From positions 1 to 14,860 of the forward strand of contig DATMFI010000024.1 in assembly GCA_035556215.1 (NCBI GenBank): a stretch of 14,860 bases of DNA, read 5' to 3'. Below the pieces are notes generated by a model. The model saw only the letters and a program-made list of their open reading frames with translations, was not told the DNA's origin and made no database searches. Position 1 is the first letter of the stretch, and each line of letters begins with the position of its first letter. Both the position numbers and the translations under genes were made by a program. Below are positions 1 to 5,706 of the stretch, in pieces. The stretch comes from Palsa-892 sp035556215 (GTDB taxonomy: Bacteria; Pseudomonadota; Alphaproteobacteria; Rhizobiales; Xanthobacteraceae).

Positions 1-220
1 CCGGTGGTGTTACTTTGCTAACCACCGCTTTCGACGCTCAACATCGACTGACGGCCCGGATGAGTCCCCAGATCGATGTCACCGGCGTCCGTGGCGAAGA
101 GCCATCTTCGCCGGGAACACGCAGCTTGGGCCGCCGCTGAAATGTTGCGACACTTCCGCGGCCACCGTTCCTCTCCCATACGCAAGCACGCCTGCAGACG
201 CACCCCTCACGGGAGAGGAC
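1..220 (-). ncRNA. candidate structured RNA, unidentified, may run past the left edge
   Basis: No gene is convincing here, but five inverted repeats follow one another without overlap. Helix A is 169-177 with 211-219 (9 bp, perfect). Helix B is 129-134 with 158-163 (6 bp) stacked on 139-145 with 150-156 (7 bp, loop of 4). Helix C is 93-100 with 105-112 (8 bp, loop GCCA). Helix E is 41-50 with 69-79 (10 bp, one bulged base at 72). Helix D is 3-6 with 23-26 plus 9-12 with 19-22 (8 bp, two bulged bases). The pair 142/153 in helix B and pairs inside the loop of A (188/201, 191/198) are G-U on the minus strand but A-C on the plus strand, which favours minus-strand RNA. A promoter-like sequence lies just upstream. 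I do not recognise the family. It could instead be an intergenic palindromic repeat, or the leader of a gene left of the window. Confidence 0.4.
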
Positions 221-226
221 ATAATG

Positions 227-254
227 AATATAATCCTATTCGCCAAAAAGTCAA
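227..254 (-). promoter_or_regulatory. candidate sigma-70-type promoter reading leftwards
   Basis: On the minus strand TTGACT (254-249) is separated by 16 bases from TATATT (232-227). The expected start point is near 220, exactly where the first helix of the candidate structured RNA begins. The promoter lies about 90 bp beyond the operon terminator, so the transcript would be independent of the ribosomal operon. The stretch 255-345 between this promoter and the terminator shows nothing I can name. Confidence 0.4.
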
Positions 255-345
255 GCGGTCTTATTTCGGCACGGGAAACCCGGCACAAAGCCGCGGTTCA
301 ACGCTCCACATCTGAACCGGCAAAAGCTTAAGCCTGATCGGGCGG

Positions 346-387
346 ATATAAAAAACCCCGGCTCACAGGCTTGGCTGTGGCCGGGGT
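346..387 (-). terminator. intrinsic terminator of the ribosomal protein operon
   Basis: Bases 355-362 (ACCCCGGC) pair perfectly with 380-387 (GCCGGGGT). After a single bulged base, 64-68 of the same hundred (364-368, CACAG) pair with 375-379 (CTGTG), closing a 6-base loop. On the minus strand this 13-bp stem is followed at once by TTTTTATAT (354-346). It begins 23 bases after the rplQ stop codon. This is the only classical stem plus U-tract terminator in the window and marks the end of the cluster. Confidence 0.88.
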
Positions 388-409
388 GTTTATCAAATCG
401 GTTTTACGA

Positions 410-853
410 TCAGGCGGTCGCCGCCGCTTCCTGCTTCGGCTGCGTGGCGAGGAAGGCCGCATGGCGCTCGCGGTCGGCCTTGCCCTTGGCCTCGACGTCG
501 CGATCGACGAACTCGATGACCGCAACCGGGGCGCTGTCGCCGTAGCGGAAGCCCGCCTTGATGATGCGGATGTAGCCGCCATTGCGGTCCTTGTAGCGCG
601 GGCCGAGAACCTCGAAGAGCTTCTTCACAGCATCGAGGTCGCGGATCTGCGAGACCGCACGGCGGCGCGCATGCAGGTCGCCCTGCTTGGCGAGCGTGAC
701 GAGCTTCTCGACGACCGGGCGCAGATCCTTCGCCTTCGGCAGGGTCGTGACGACCTGCTCGTGCGTGATGAGCGCAGCCGACATGTTGGCGAACATCGCC
801 TTGCGATGCTCGTGGGTGCGGTTGAACTTACGATGAGCGCGTGCGTGACGCAT
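410..853 (-). CDS. rplQ: 50S ribosomal protein L17
   Basis: L17 is a large-subunit protein near the peptide exit tunnel. The 147-residue product opens MRHARAHRKFNRTHEHRKAM and carries the family core TTLPKAKDL (about residues 36-44), the RRR-AVSQIRD segment, and GGYIRIIKAGFRYGDSAP (about 92-109). About 20 residues at the C-terminus, rich in Ala, Lys and Gln, extend beyond the 127-residue E. coli protein. A C-terminal tail of this kind is usual in alphaproteobacteria. A good ribosome binding site, AAGGAG, lies 6 bases before the ATG. The gene follows rpoA by 27 bp and is the last of the operon, 23 bp before the terminator. Confidence 0.97.
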   Translation of the reverse strand: MRHARAHRKFNRTHEHRKAMFANMSAALITHEQVVTTLPKAKDLRPVVEKLVTLAKQGDLHARRRAVSQIRDLDAVKKLFEVLGPRYKDRNGGYIRIIKAGFRYGDSAPVAVIEFVDRDVEAKGKADRERHAAFLATQPKQEAAATA

Positions 854-867
854 GACAGTCTCCTTGA

Positions 868-881
868 AGCGGCGCGCCGCT
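868..881. repeat. 14-bp perfect palindrome in the rpoA-rplQ spacer
   Basis: AGCGGCGCGCCGCT is self-complementary and touches the first base of the rpoA stop codon complement at 881. It lies 5' of the rplQ Shine-Dalgarno. As a bare palindrome with no loop it could form only a short RNA hairpin after losing central pairs. It may influence rplQ translation, or it may be chance in GC-rich DNA. Confidence 0.35.
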
Positions 882-1918
882 CAGTAATGATCCTCGAAGC
901 GCTTCGCGAGCTCTTCGATGTTTTCCGGCGGCCAGCCCTGCACTTCCATGCCGAGATGGAGGCCCATCGTCGCGAGCACTTCCTTGATTTCGTTGAGCGA
1001 CTTGCGGCCGAAGTTCGGGGTGCGGAGCATTTCCGCTTCCGACTTCTGGATCAGATCGCCGATGTAAACGATGTTGTCGTTCTTCAGGCAGTTGGCCGAA
1101 CGAACCGAAAGCTCGAGCTCGTCCACCTTCTTGAGCAGCGCCGGGTTGAACGGCAGTTCCTGCATCGCCGGCGCCTCGATCTCGCGGCGCGGCTCCTCGA
1201 AGTTCACGAAGATGTTGAGCTGATCCTGCAGGATGCGCGCGGCGAAGGCGAGCGCGTCTTCCGGCGTGATCGAACCGTCGGTCTCGATCGCCATCGTCAG
1301 CTTGTCGTAGTCGAGGATCTGGCCCTCGCGGGTGTTCTCGACGCGGTAGCTGACCTTGCGCACCGGCGAATACAGGCTATCGACCGGAATGAGGCCGATC
1401 GGGCTGTCTTCGGGGCGGTTACGGTCGGACGGCACGTAACCCTTGCCGGTCGCGACGGTGAATTCCATGCGGATCTCGGCGCCGTCGTCGAGCGTGCAGA
1501 GCACGAGATCGGGGTTGAGGATCTGGACGTCGCCGACGGTCTGGATGTCGCCGGCCATCACCTGGCCGGGCCCCTGCTTCTTCAGCACCATCTTCTTCGG
1601 GCCTTCGCCCTGCATCTTGATGGCGATGTCCTTGATGTTGAGAACGATGTCGGTGACGTCTTCGCGTACACCGGCGATCGAGGAGAACTCGTGGAGGACG
1701 CCGTCGATCTGCACCGAGGTCACCGCCGCGCCCTGCAGCGACGACAGAAGGATACGGCGCAGCGCGTTGCCGAGCGTGACGCCGAAGCCGCGCTCGAGCG
1801 GTTCGGCGACGACAGTGGCGAAGCGCTTCGGATCGTTACCCGCGGCGACCGCGAGCTTGTCGGGGCGGATCAATTCCTGCCAATTCTTCGGATTTACCAG
1901 CGTGTTCACGTCGCTCAT
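881..1918 (-). CDS. rpoA: DNA-directed RNA polymerase subunit alpha
   Basis: The alpha subunit dimerises to nucleate RNA polymerase assembly and contacts promoter UP elements and activators. The 345-residue protein has the N-terminal dimerisation domain with VVAEPLERGFGVTLGNALRR (36-55) and LLSSLQGAAV (57-66). A linker lies near 243-258, followed by the C-terminal helix-hairpin-helix domain with ELELSVRSANCLKNDN (267-282) and RTPNFGRKSLNEI. R273 corresponds to the DNA-binding R265 of E. coli. The acidic end EELAKRFEDHY is typical of Rhizobiales. The ATG at 1918 has its purine-rich site (GAAGG) touching the start codon. A GTG at codon 4 (1909) has that same site at ideal spacing, so the true start may be three codons later. 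It is separated from rpsK by a 95-bp spacer containing two hairpins. Confidence 0.97.
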   Translation of the reverse strand: MSDVNTLVNPKNWQELIRPDKLAVAAGNDPKRFATVVAEPLERGFGVTLGNALRRILLSSLQGAAVTSVQIDGVLHEFSSIAGVREDVTDIVLNIKDIAIKMQGEGPKKMVLKKQGPGQVMAGDIQTVGDVQILNPDLVLCTLDDGAEIRMEFTVATGKGYVPSDRNRPEDSPIGLIPVDSLYSPVRKVSYRVENTREGQILDYDKLTMAIETDGSITPEDALAFAARILQDQLNIFVNFEEPRREIEAPAMQELPFNPALLKKVDELELSVRSANCLKNDNIVYIGDLIQKSEAEMLRTPNFGRKSLNEIKEVLATMGLHLGMEVQGWPPENIEELAKRFEDHY

Positions 1919-1953
1919 CCTTCACGTTCTATCGCGTGGCTTCTCGCCGCGCG

Positions 1954-2001
1954 CCTCGCGCGATACGCGAGGAAATCAATCAAGCCCCGCTGACGCGGGG
2001 C
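1954..2001 (-). promoter_or_regulatory. tandem hairpins in the rpsK-rpoA spacer
   Basis: Two perfect 7-bp stems occupy the 95-bp spacer. The first in transcription order is 1984-1990 with 1995-2001 (GCCCCGC/GCGGGGC, 4-base loop), beginning 13 bases after the rpsK stop. It is followed on the minus strand by TTGATTGATTT, a T-rich but interrupted tract. The second is 1954-1960 with 1966-1972 (CCTCGCG/CGCGAGG, 5-base loop). They could act as a leaky terminator that lowers rpoA relative to the ribosomal genes, or as an RNA processing or stability element. There is no clean run of T, so full termination is unlikely. Confidence 0.5.
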
Positions 2002-2013
2002 CGCAGTCCAAAC

Positions 2014-2421
2014 TTAAACGCGGCGGCGCTTGCGCGGCCGGCAACCGTTATGCGGGATCGGCGTAACGTCGCGAATGGAGGTGATCTGGAAGCCCGCGGC
2101 CTGCAGCGCGCGGAGCGCCGACTCGCGGCCCGAGCCCGGACCCGAAACTTCGACTTCGAGCGTGCGCATGCCGTGATCGGCCGCCTTCTTGGCGGCGTCT
2201 TCGGCGGCGACCTGCGCGGCGTAAGGCGTCGACTTGCGCGAGCCCTTGAAGCCGAGCGTGCCGGCCGACGACCAGGCGATCGTGTTGCCCTGCGCGTCGG
2301 TGATGGTGATCATCGTGTTGTTGAAGCTCGCGTTCACATGCGCGATGCCCGACACGATATTCTTGCGCTCGCGGCGGCGAATGCGGCCCGCCTGTGCAGC
2401 GGCAGGTGATTCCTTGCTCAT
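2014..2421 (-). CDS. rpsK: 30S ribosomal protein S11
   Basis: S11 sits on the platform of the small subunit, next to the mRNA exit. The 135-residue product has GIAHVNASFNNTMITITD (25-42), WSSAGTLGFKGSRKSTPYAA (50-69) and the basic end DVTPIPHNGCRPRKRRRV (118-135), all diagnostic for the family. The N-terminus MSKESPAAAQAGRIRRRERK is a few residues longer than the usual 129-residue alphaproteobacterial form. A GAGGA site lies about 8 bases before the ATG. It follows rpsM by 26 bp. In many bacteria rpsD comes next; here the next gene is rpoA. Confidence 0.97.
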   Translation of the reverse strand: MSKESPAAAQAGRIRRRERKNIVSGIAHVNASFNNTMITITDAQGNTIAWSSAGTLGFKGSRKSTPYAAQVAAEDAAKKAADHGMRTLEVEVSGPGSGRESALRALQAAGFQITSIRDVTPIPHNGCRPRKRRRV

Positions 2422-2447
2422 CGAATGATCCTCTTAGCTCTTCGGCT

Positions 2448-2828
2448 TTAACCCCTGGGCGCGACTTTTTTGCCGGCGACGGTTTTGGGCTTGCCCTTGC
2501 GGGTGCGTGCGTTGGTGTGGGTGCGCTGACCGTGAACCGGCAGATTGCGGCGGTGACGCAGGCCGCGATAGCAGCCAAGGTCGGTCAGACGCTTGATGTT
2601 GTTACGGATCTCGGTGCGAAGATCGCCTTCCACGCGGTATTCGCGGTCGATCAATTCGCGGATCTGGAGAACTTCCTGATCGGTCAATTGGTTGATGCGG
2701 CGCTCGGCCGGGATCTTCAGCTCGGTCACGATGTCATGAGCGCGCTTCTCACCGATGCCATAGATGTACTGCAAACCGATCACGACTCGCTTGCCGGTCG
2801 GAAGGTTCACGCCTGCGATACGGGCCAC
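2448..2828 (-). CDS. rpsM: 30S ribosomal protein S13, GTG start
   Basis: S13 lies in the head of the small subunit, contacts S19 and the P-site tRNA, and forms intersubunit bridges. The 126-residue product contains GVNLPTGKRVVIGLQYIYGI (6-25), the LTDQEVLQIRELID helix (48-61) and the diagnostic basic segment GLRHRRNLPVHGQRTHTNAR (89-108), ending in a Lys-rich tail. The start codon is GTG (2826-2828), supported by GGAG about 8 bases upstream and by the conserved MARIAGVN N-terminus. It is the first gene of the alpha block, and a 199-bp spacer with a promoter precedes it. Confidence 0.97.
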   Translation of the reverse strand: MARIAGVNLPTGKRVVIGLQYIYGIGEKRAHDIVTELKIPAERRINQLTDQEVLQIRELIDREYRVEGDLRTEIRNNIKRLTDLGCYRGLRHRRNLPVHGQRTHTNARTRKGKPKTVAGKKVAPRG

Positions 2829-2855
2829 TTTAGATTCTCCGCTTTCTTGTCCGAT

Positions 2856-2922
2856 CCTGGCTCAAGACCTGGCTCGAAGTCGTTGGAATATTGAAATAAT
2901 TCGCCTTGGTGAAGCTTGAGCC
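2856..2922 (-). promoter_or_regulatory. leader repeats with alternative pairing before rpsM
   Basis: CTTGAGCC at 2915-2922 (plus strand) is perfectly complementary to GGCTCAAG at 2859-2866. A near-copy, GGCTCGAAG at 2871-2879, belongs to a direct repeat of CCTGGCTC (2856-2863 and 2868-2875) and can compete for the same partner. In the rpsM leader RNA these would give two mutually exclusive long-range helices. No function is known to me; it may be an autoregulatory leader, or chance. Confidence 0.3.
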
Positions 2923-2929
2923 GATGCGC

Positions 2930-2968
2930 AAAAACGACGCCCGGTTCACCCTGCATGGGTAACCCGGC
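2930..2968 (-). terminator. attenuator-like hairpin with U5 tract in the rpsM leader
   Basis: Bases 2939-2951 (GCCCGGTTCACCC) pair with 2957-2968 (GGGTAACCCGGC) around a 5-base loop, giving 11 pairs with one mismatch and one bulge. On the minus strand the stem is followed after four bases by TTTTT (2934-2930). It lies downstream of the predicted alpha-block promoter. It could therefore end transcripts coming through from secY-adk and also attenuate the new transcript. The imperfect stem and 4-base gap make it a weak terminator at best. Confidence 0.4.
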
Positions 2969-2996
2969 ATCGTTCGAATGACCGACAGAAGACAGC

Positions 2997-3025
2997 TATT
3001 TAGGCCCTGCATACCCACCCGTCAA
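2997..3025 (-). promoter_or_regulatory. candidate sigma-70-type promoter of the rpsM-rplQ block
   Basis: On the minus strand TTGACG (3025-3020) is followed after exactly 17 bases by TAAATA (3002-2997). This lies just beyond the adk stop codon (3028-3030). The start point would be near 2990, giving a leader of roughly 160 bases before the rpsM GTG. The near-consensus hexamers, ideal spacing and position at the largest internal gap of the cluster together support it. Confidence 0.6.
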
Positions 3026-3027
3026 CC

Positions 3028-3621
3028 TCACGCCATCGCGCGCTTCTGCAGCGCCCGCTCAATATCGGCCTCAACCATATCCATCGGTTGCATGCCGTCG
3101 ACGGTCAGAAGAGCCCCGGTTTTGCGGTAGTAATCCGACACCGGAGCCGTCTGCCGCCGATAGTTCTCCACCCTCTGCCGGAGCACCGCCGCGTCGTCAT
3201 CGGCACGTACCGCATGACCCTTGGCCTTGTGTTCCGCCACCCGCTTCTCGATTCGGGCGAGAAGCGCCGTTTCATCCACTTTCAGCTCGACAACCGCATC
3301 GAGCTTGAGCCCGCGGCTATCCAGCAGCTTGTCCAGTTCCTCGGCCTGCTTCACCGTCCGGGGGAAGCCGTCGAGGATGAAGCCGTTCTGGGCTTCCGCG
3401 GCGTCGGTCCGTTCGGCGATCAGCGCGATCACCAGATCGTCCGGCACCAGGTCGCCGCGCGCCATCACGTCCTTTACTTTCAACCCGATGGCATTTTCGG
3501 CCGTAACCGCCGCACGCAACATGTCCCCGGTCGACAGCGGAACGATATTGTAACGAGCGACCAGACGCTCCGCTTGCGTGCCCTTGCCCGCACCCGGAGG
3601 TCCGAGCAAAACGAGTCTCAT
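3028..3621 (-). CDS. adk: adenylate kinase, short form
   Basis: This cytosolic enzyme interconverts ATP + AMP and 2 ADP. The 197-residue protein has the P-loop GPPGAGKGT (7-15), the AMP-binding segment LSTGDMLRAAV (29-39), and the signature GFILDGFPRTVKQ (80-92). The LID region (about 123-152) is reduced to a short loop without the four zinc-binding residues, and the protein is shorter than the 214-residue E. coli enzyme. This short-LID form is common in alphaproteobacteria. Its ATG overlaps the secY stop as ATGA, so translation is coupled to secY. Placement of adk in the spc block after secY is the usual alphaproteobacterial arrangement. It ends just before the promoter of the next block. 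Confidence 0.97.
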   Translation of the reverse strand: MRLVLLGPPGAGKGTQAERLVARYNIVPLSTGDMLRAAVTAENAIGLKVKDVMARGDLVPDDLVIALIAERTDAAEAQNGFILDGFPRTVKQAEELDKLLDSRGLKLDAVVELKVDETALLARIEKRVAEHKAKGHAVRADDDAAVLRQRVENYRRQTAPVSDYYRKTGALLTVDGMQPMDMVEADIERALQKRAMA

Positions 3622-4946
3622 CGACGCATCCCCCTCAGCCTCGAACGCTTGATCAAACCTTCATACTGATGCGCGAGCAGATAGCCCTGGATTTGGGCCA
3701 CGGTGTCCAGCGTGACGCTGACCACGATCAGGAGCGAAGTGCCGCCGAAATAAAACGGCACCGCTGCGTAGGAGATCAGGAGCTCGGGCAATAGGCAGAC
3801 CAGCGCAAGGTAAGCAGCGCCGATCACAGTAATACGCGTCAGAACATAATCGATATATTCGGCCGTGCGCTCGCCCGGACGAATACCTGGAATAAAACCG
3901 CCGTGCTTCTTCAGGTTATCCGCCGTCTCAACCGGGTTGAAGACGACAGCCGTGTAGAAGAACGTGAAGAAAATGATCATTCCGATGTAGAAGACGTTGA
4001 AGCCAAGCGTGCCGTGGCCGAACAGCGTCGTGATGTAGGTGAGCCAGCTCGGCCCGCCCTGGCTGAACTGGGCAACCGTCGTCGGCACCAGAAGAAGCGA
4101 CGACGCGAAAATCGGCGGGATGACGCCCGAGGTATTGAGCTTGAGCGGCAGATGCGAGCTCTGCCCCTCGAACATCTGGTTGCCGATTTGCCGCTTCGGG
4201 TACTGGATCAGAAGGCGCCGCTGGGCGCGCTCCATGAACACGATGAAGGCGATGACGCCGACGGCCATCACGATGACGACAAGGATCAGCGTGGTCGAGA
4301 TCGCACCCTGGCGGCCGAGCTCGAGGGTCGAAGCGATCGCGCTCGGAATACCGGCGATGATGCCGGCCATGATGATCAGCGAGATGCCGTTGCCGATGCC
4401 GCGCTCGGTCATCTGTTCGCCGAGCCACATCAGGAACATCGTGCCGCCGGTGAGCGTGATCACCGTCGAGATGCGGAAGAACCAGCCGGGATCGGCGACG
4501 ATATTGCCCGAACTCTCAAGACCGATGGCGATGCCATAGGCCTGAAACGCCGCGAGCACCGCGGTGAGATAGCGGGTGTACTGGTTGAGGATCTTGCGGC
4601 CGGACTCGCCTTCTTTCTTCAGCGCTTCGAGCGACGGCGAAACCGTCTGCAGGAGCTGGAAGATAATCGAGGCCGAGATATACGGCATGATGTTCAGCGA
4701 GAAGATCGCCATCCGTTCGACGGCGCCGCCCGAGAACATGTTGAACAGCCCGAGGATGCCGCCGCTTGCGTTCTTGAACGCATCCGCGAAGGCATCGGGG
4801 TTGATGCCCGGCATCGGGATATACGTGCCGAGACGATAGATAACGAGCGCGCCCAGCGTGAAATAGATACGCTTCTTGAGATCCGTGGCCTTCGCCAGGG
4901 CACCGAAATTCAGGTTCGCTGCCAGTTGTTCCGCTGCCGAGACCAT
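3618..4946 (-). CDS. secY: preprotein translocase subunit SecY
   Basis: SecY is the inner-membrane channel through which SecA or the ribosome drives unfolded proteins. The 442-residue protein shows about ten hydrophobic segments, near 24-44, 76-100, 122-142, 156-176, 184-204, 216-238, 270-291, 314-338, 371-390 and 396-414. The plug region SGGILGLFNMFSGGA (61-75) is present. The cytosolic loop ERAQRRLLIQYPKRQ (239-253) and the GGFIPGIRPGERT loop (349-361), which docks ribosome and SecA, are also intact. The basic C-terminus matches the family. A GGAG site precedes the ATG by about 6 bases. It lies 35 bp after rplO and overlaps adk by 4 bases. Confidence 0.97.
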   Translation of the reverse strand: MVSAAEQLAANLNFGALAKATDLKKRIYFTLGALVIYRLGTYIPMPGINPDAFADAFKNASGGILGLFNMFSGGAVERMAIFSLNIMPYISASIIFQLLQTVSPSLEALKKEGESGRKILNQYTRYLTAVLAAFQAYGIAIGLESSGNIVADPGWFFRISTVITLTGGTMFLMWLGEQMTERGIGNGISLIIMAGIIAGIPSAIASTLELGRQGAISTTLILVVIVMAVGVIAFIVFMERAQRRLLIQYPKRQIGNQMFEGQSSHLPLKLNTSGVIPPIFASSLLLVPTTVAQFSQGGPSWLTYITTLFGHGTLGFNVFYIGMIIFFTFFYTAVVFNPVETADNLKKHGGFIPGIRPGERTAEYIDYVLTRITVIGAAYLALVCLLPELLISYAAVPFYFGGTSLLIVVSVTLDTVAQIQGYLLAHQYEGLIKRSRLRGMRR

Positions 4947-4981
4947 TTCCGCTCCGCTGCCGCCCGCCCTCGTTCAGAAAA

Positions 4982-5485
4982 TCAGTTCTTCGCTGTGCCC
5001 GTCTTTTTCGCGGGCTCTTTCTTCGCCGGCGCGAGTTTCTTGATCGAGCCGCCGAGCTTTTCGATCGCCGCCGCGGCCGGACCGGACGCGCCATGCACTT
5101 CGAATGCAACCTTCGACTTCAACTCGCCGCCGCCGAGAATACGGACGCCATCCAGCTTGCGATTGATGACGCCGGCCGCGACCAGCGCTTCCGCCGTCAC
5201 CGGCTTCGAAGCGTCGAGCTTGCCCTTGTCGATCGCGCTCTGCACGCGGCCGAGATTCACTTCATTGAGATCGAGCGCGAAGATGTTCGCGAAGCCGCGC
5301 TTCGGCAGACGCCGATAGACCGGCATCTGGCCGCCCTCGAAGCCCTTGATGCGCACGCCGGTACGGGACTTCTGGCCCTTGACGCCGCGTCCGCCGGTCT
5401 TGCCCTTGCCCGAACCGATACCACGGCCGACGCGCTTCGAGTTGTGGCGCGAACCGGGACGCCCGGCAATCTGATTGAGTTTCAT
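4982..5485 (-). CDS. rplO: 50S ribosomal protein L15
   Basis: L15 is a late-assembling large-subunit protein whose long N-terminal extension threads through 23S rRNA. The 167-residue product begins MKLNQI and has the Gly/Lys/Arg-rich stretch SRHNSKRVGRGIGSGKGKTG (12-31), then RTGVRIKGFEGGQMPVYRRL (41-60), the family signature region. The globular domain follows. A tail of about 20 residues rich in Lys, Ala and Pro (LAPAKKEPAKKTGTAKN) extends beyond the 144-residue E. coli protein. An AAGGA site lies 9 bases upstream. The gene is 18 bp after rpmD and 35 bp before secY. Confidence 0.96.
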   Translation of the reverse strand: MKLNQIAGRPGSRHNSKRVGRGIGSGKGKTGGRGVKGQKSRTGVRIKGFEGGQMPVYRRLPKRGFANIFALDLNEVNLGRVQSAIDKGKLDASKPVTAEALVAAGVINRKLDGVRILGGGELKSKVAFEVHGASGPAAAAIEKLGGSIKKLAPAKKEPAKKTGTAKN

Positions 5486-5503
5486 CGCACTGAATCCTTG
5501 CGC

Positions 5504-5692
5504 TTACTTCTTGTCCTCGACGACGCGCACGAGGTGCGCGACCTTCGCGATCATGCCGCGAACTTGCGGCGAGTCTTTGAGCGTGCGGCGGCGGCCGATC
5601 TTGTTCAGGCCGAGGCCGATCAGCGTCGCTTCCTGCTGCGGCGAGCGGCGGATTTCGCTGCCCGTCTGCTCGATGGTGATCGTTTTGCTCAT
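5504..5692 (-). CDS. rpmD: 50S ribosomal protein L30
   Basis: L30 is a small two-layer alpha/beta protein on the large subunit. The 62-residue product has the first strand TITIEQTGSEI, the conserved turn RRSPQQEATLIGLGLNKIGR (15-34) and the closing helix and strand VRGMIAKVAHLVRVVED (44-60), which matches the bacterial L30 pattern and length. An AGGAA site lies close to the ATG. It sits between rpsE (14 bp upstream) and rplO (18 bp downstream), the standard spc order. Confidence 0.95.
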   Translation of the reverse strand: MSKTITIEQTGSEIRRSPQQEATLIGLGLNKIGRRRTLKDSPQVRGMIAKVAHLVRVVEDKK

Positions 5693-5706
5693 GTTTCCTG
5701 CCCCAA

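Noticed and set aside
61..70. Resemblance of GGATGAGTCC (58-67) to part of a hammerhead ribozyme core
   Set aside because: The CUGAUGA core has a mismatch and no GAAA strand or cleavage site follows at the needed place.
79..288. 69-codon minus-strand frame ending MALRHGRR over the structured region
   Set aside because: It crosses the promoter candidate and all of helices A to C. Codon choice is constrained by the inverted repeats and the product has no recognisable domain.
224..331. 35-codon plus-strand frame starting MNIILFAKKSSG with GGGAGAGGA 4 bases upstream
   Set aside because: The apparent ribosome binding site is one arm of the 169-219 helix, the frame runs across the minus-strand promoter candidate, no plus-strand promoter is visible, and the peptide resembles nothing I know. 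Kept only as a remote possibility.
371..1993. 540-codon open frame on the plus strand opposite rplQ and rpoA
   Set aside because: It is the antisense of two certain genes. In GC-rich coding DNA the opposite strand often stays open; the product is an Arg/Asp/Leu-rich string with no family look and no ribosome binding site that I can see.
2830..2970. 46-codon possible leader peptide ending RTRKRRI and stopping one base before the rpsM GTG
   Set aside because: No ribosome binding site precedes its ATG, its codons overlap the attenuator-like hairpin, and no run of control codons is seen. The neat stop position is probably chance.
3903..5318. 471-codon open frame on the plus strand opposite secY and rplO
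   Set aside because: Antisense shadow; it is highly charged where secY codes for membrane segments, as expected from complementing hydrophobic codons.
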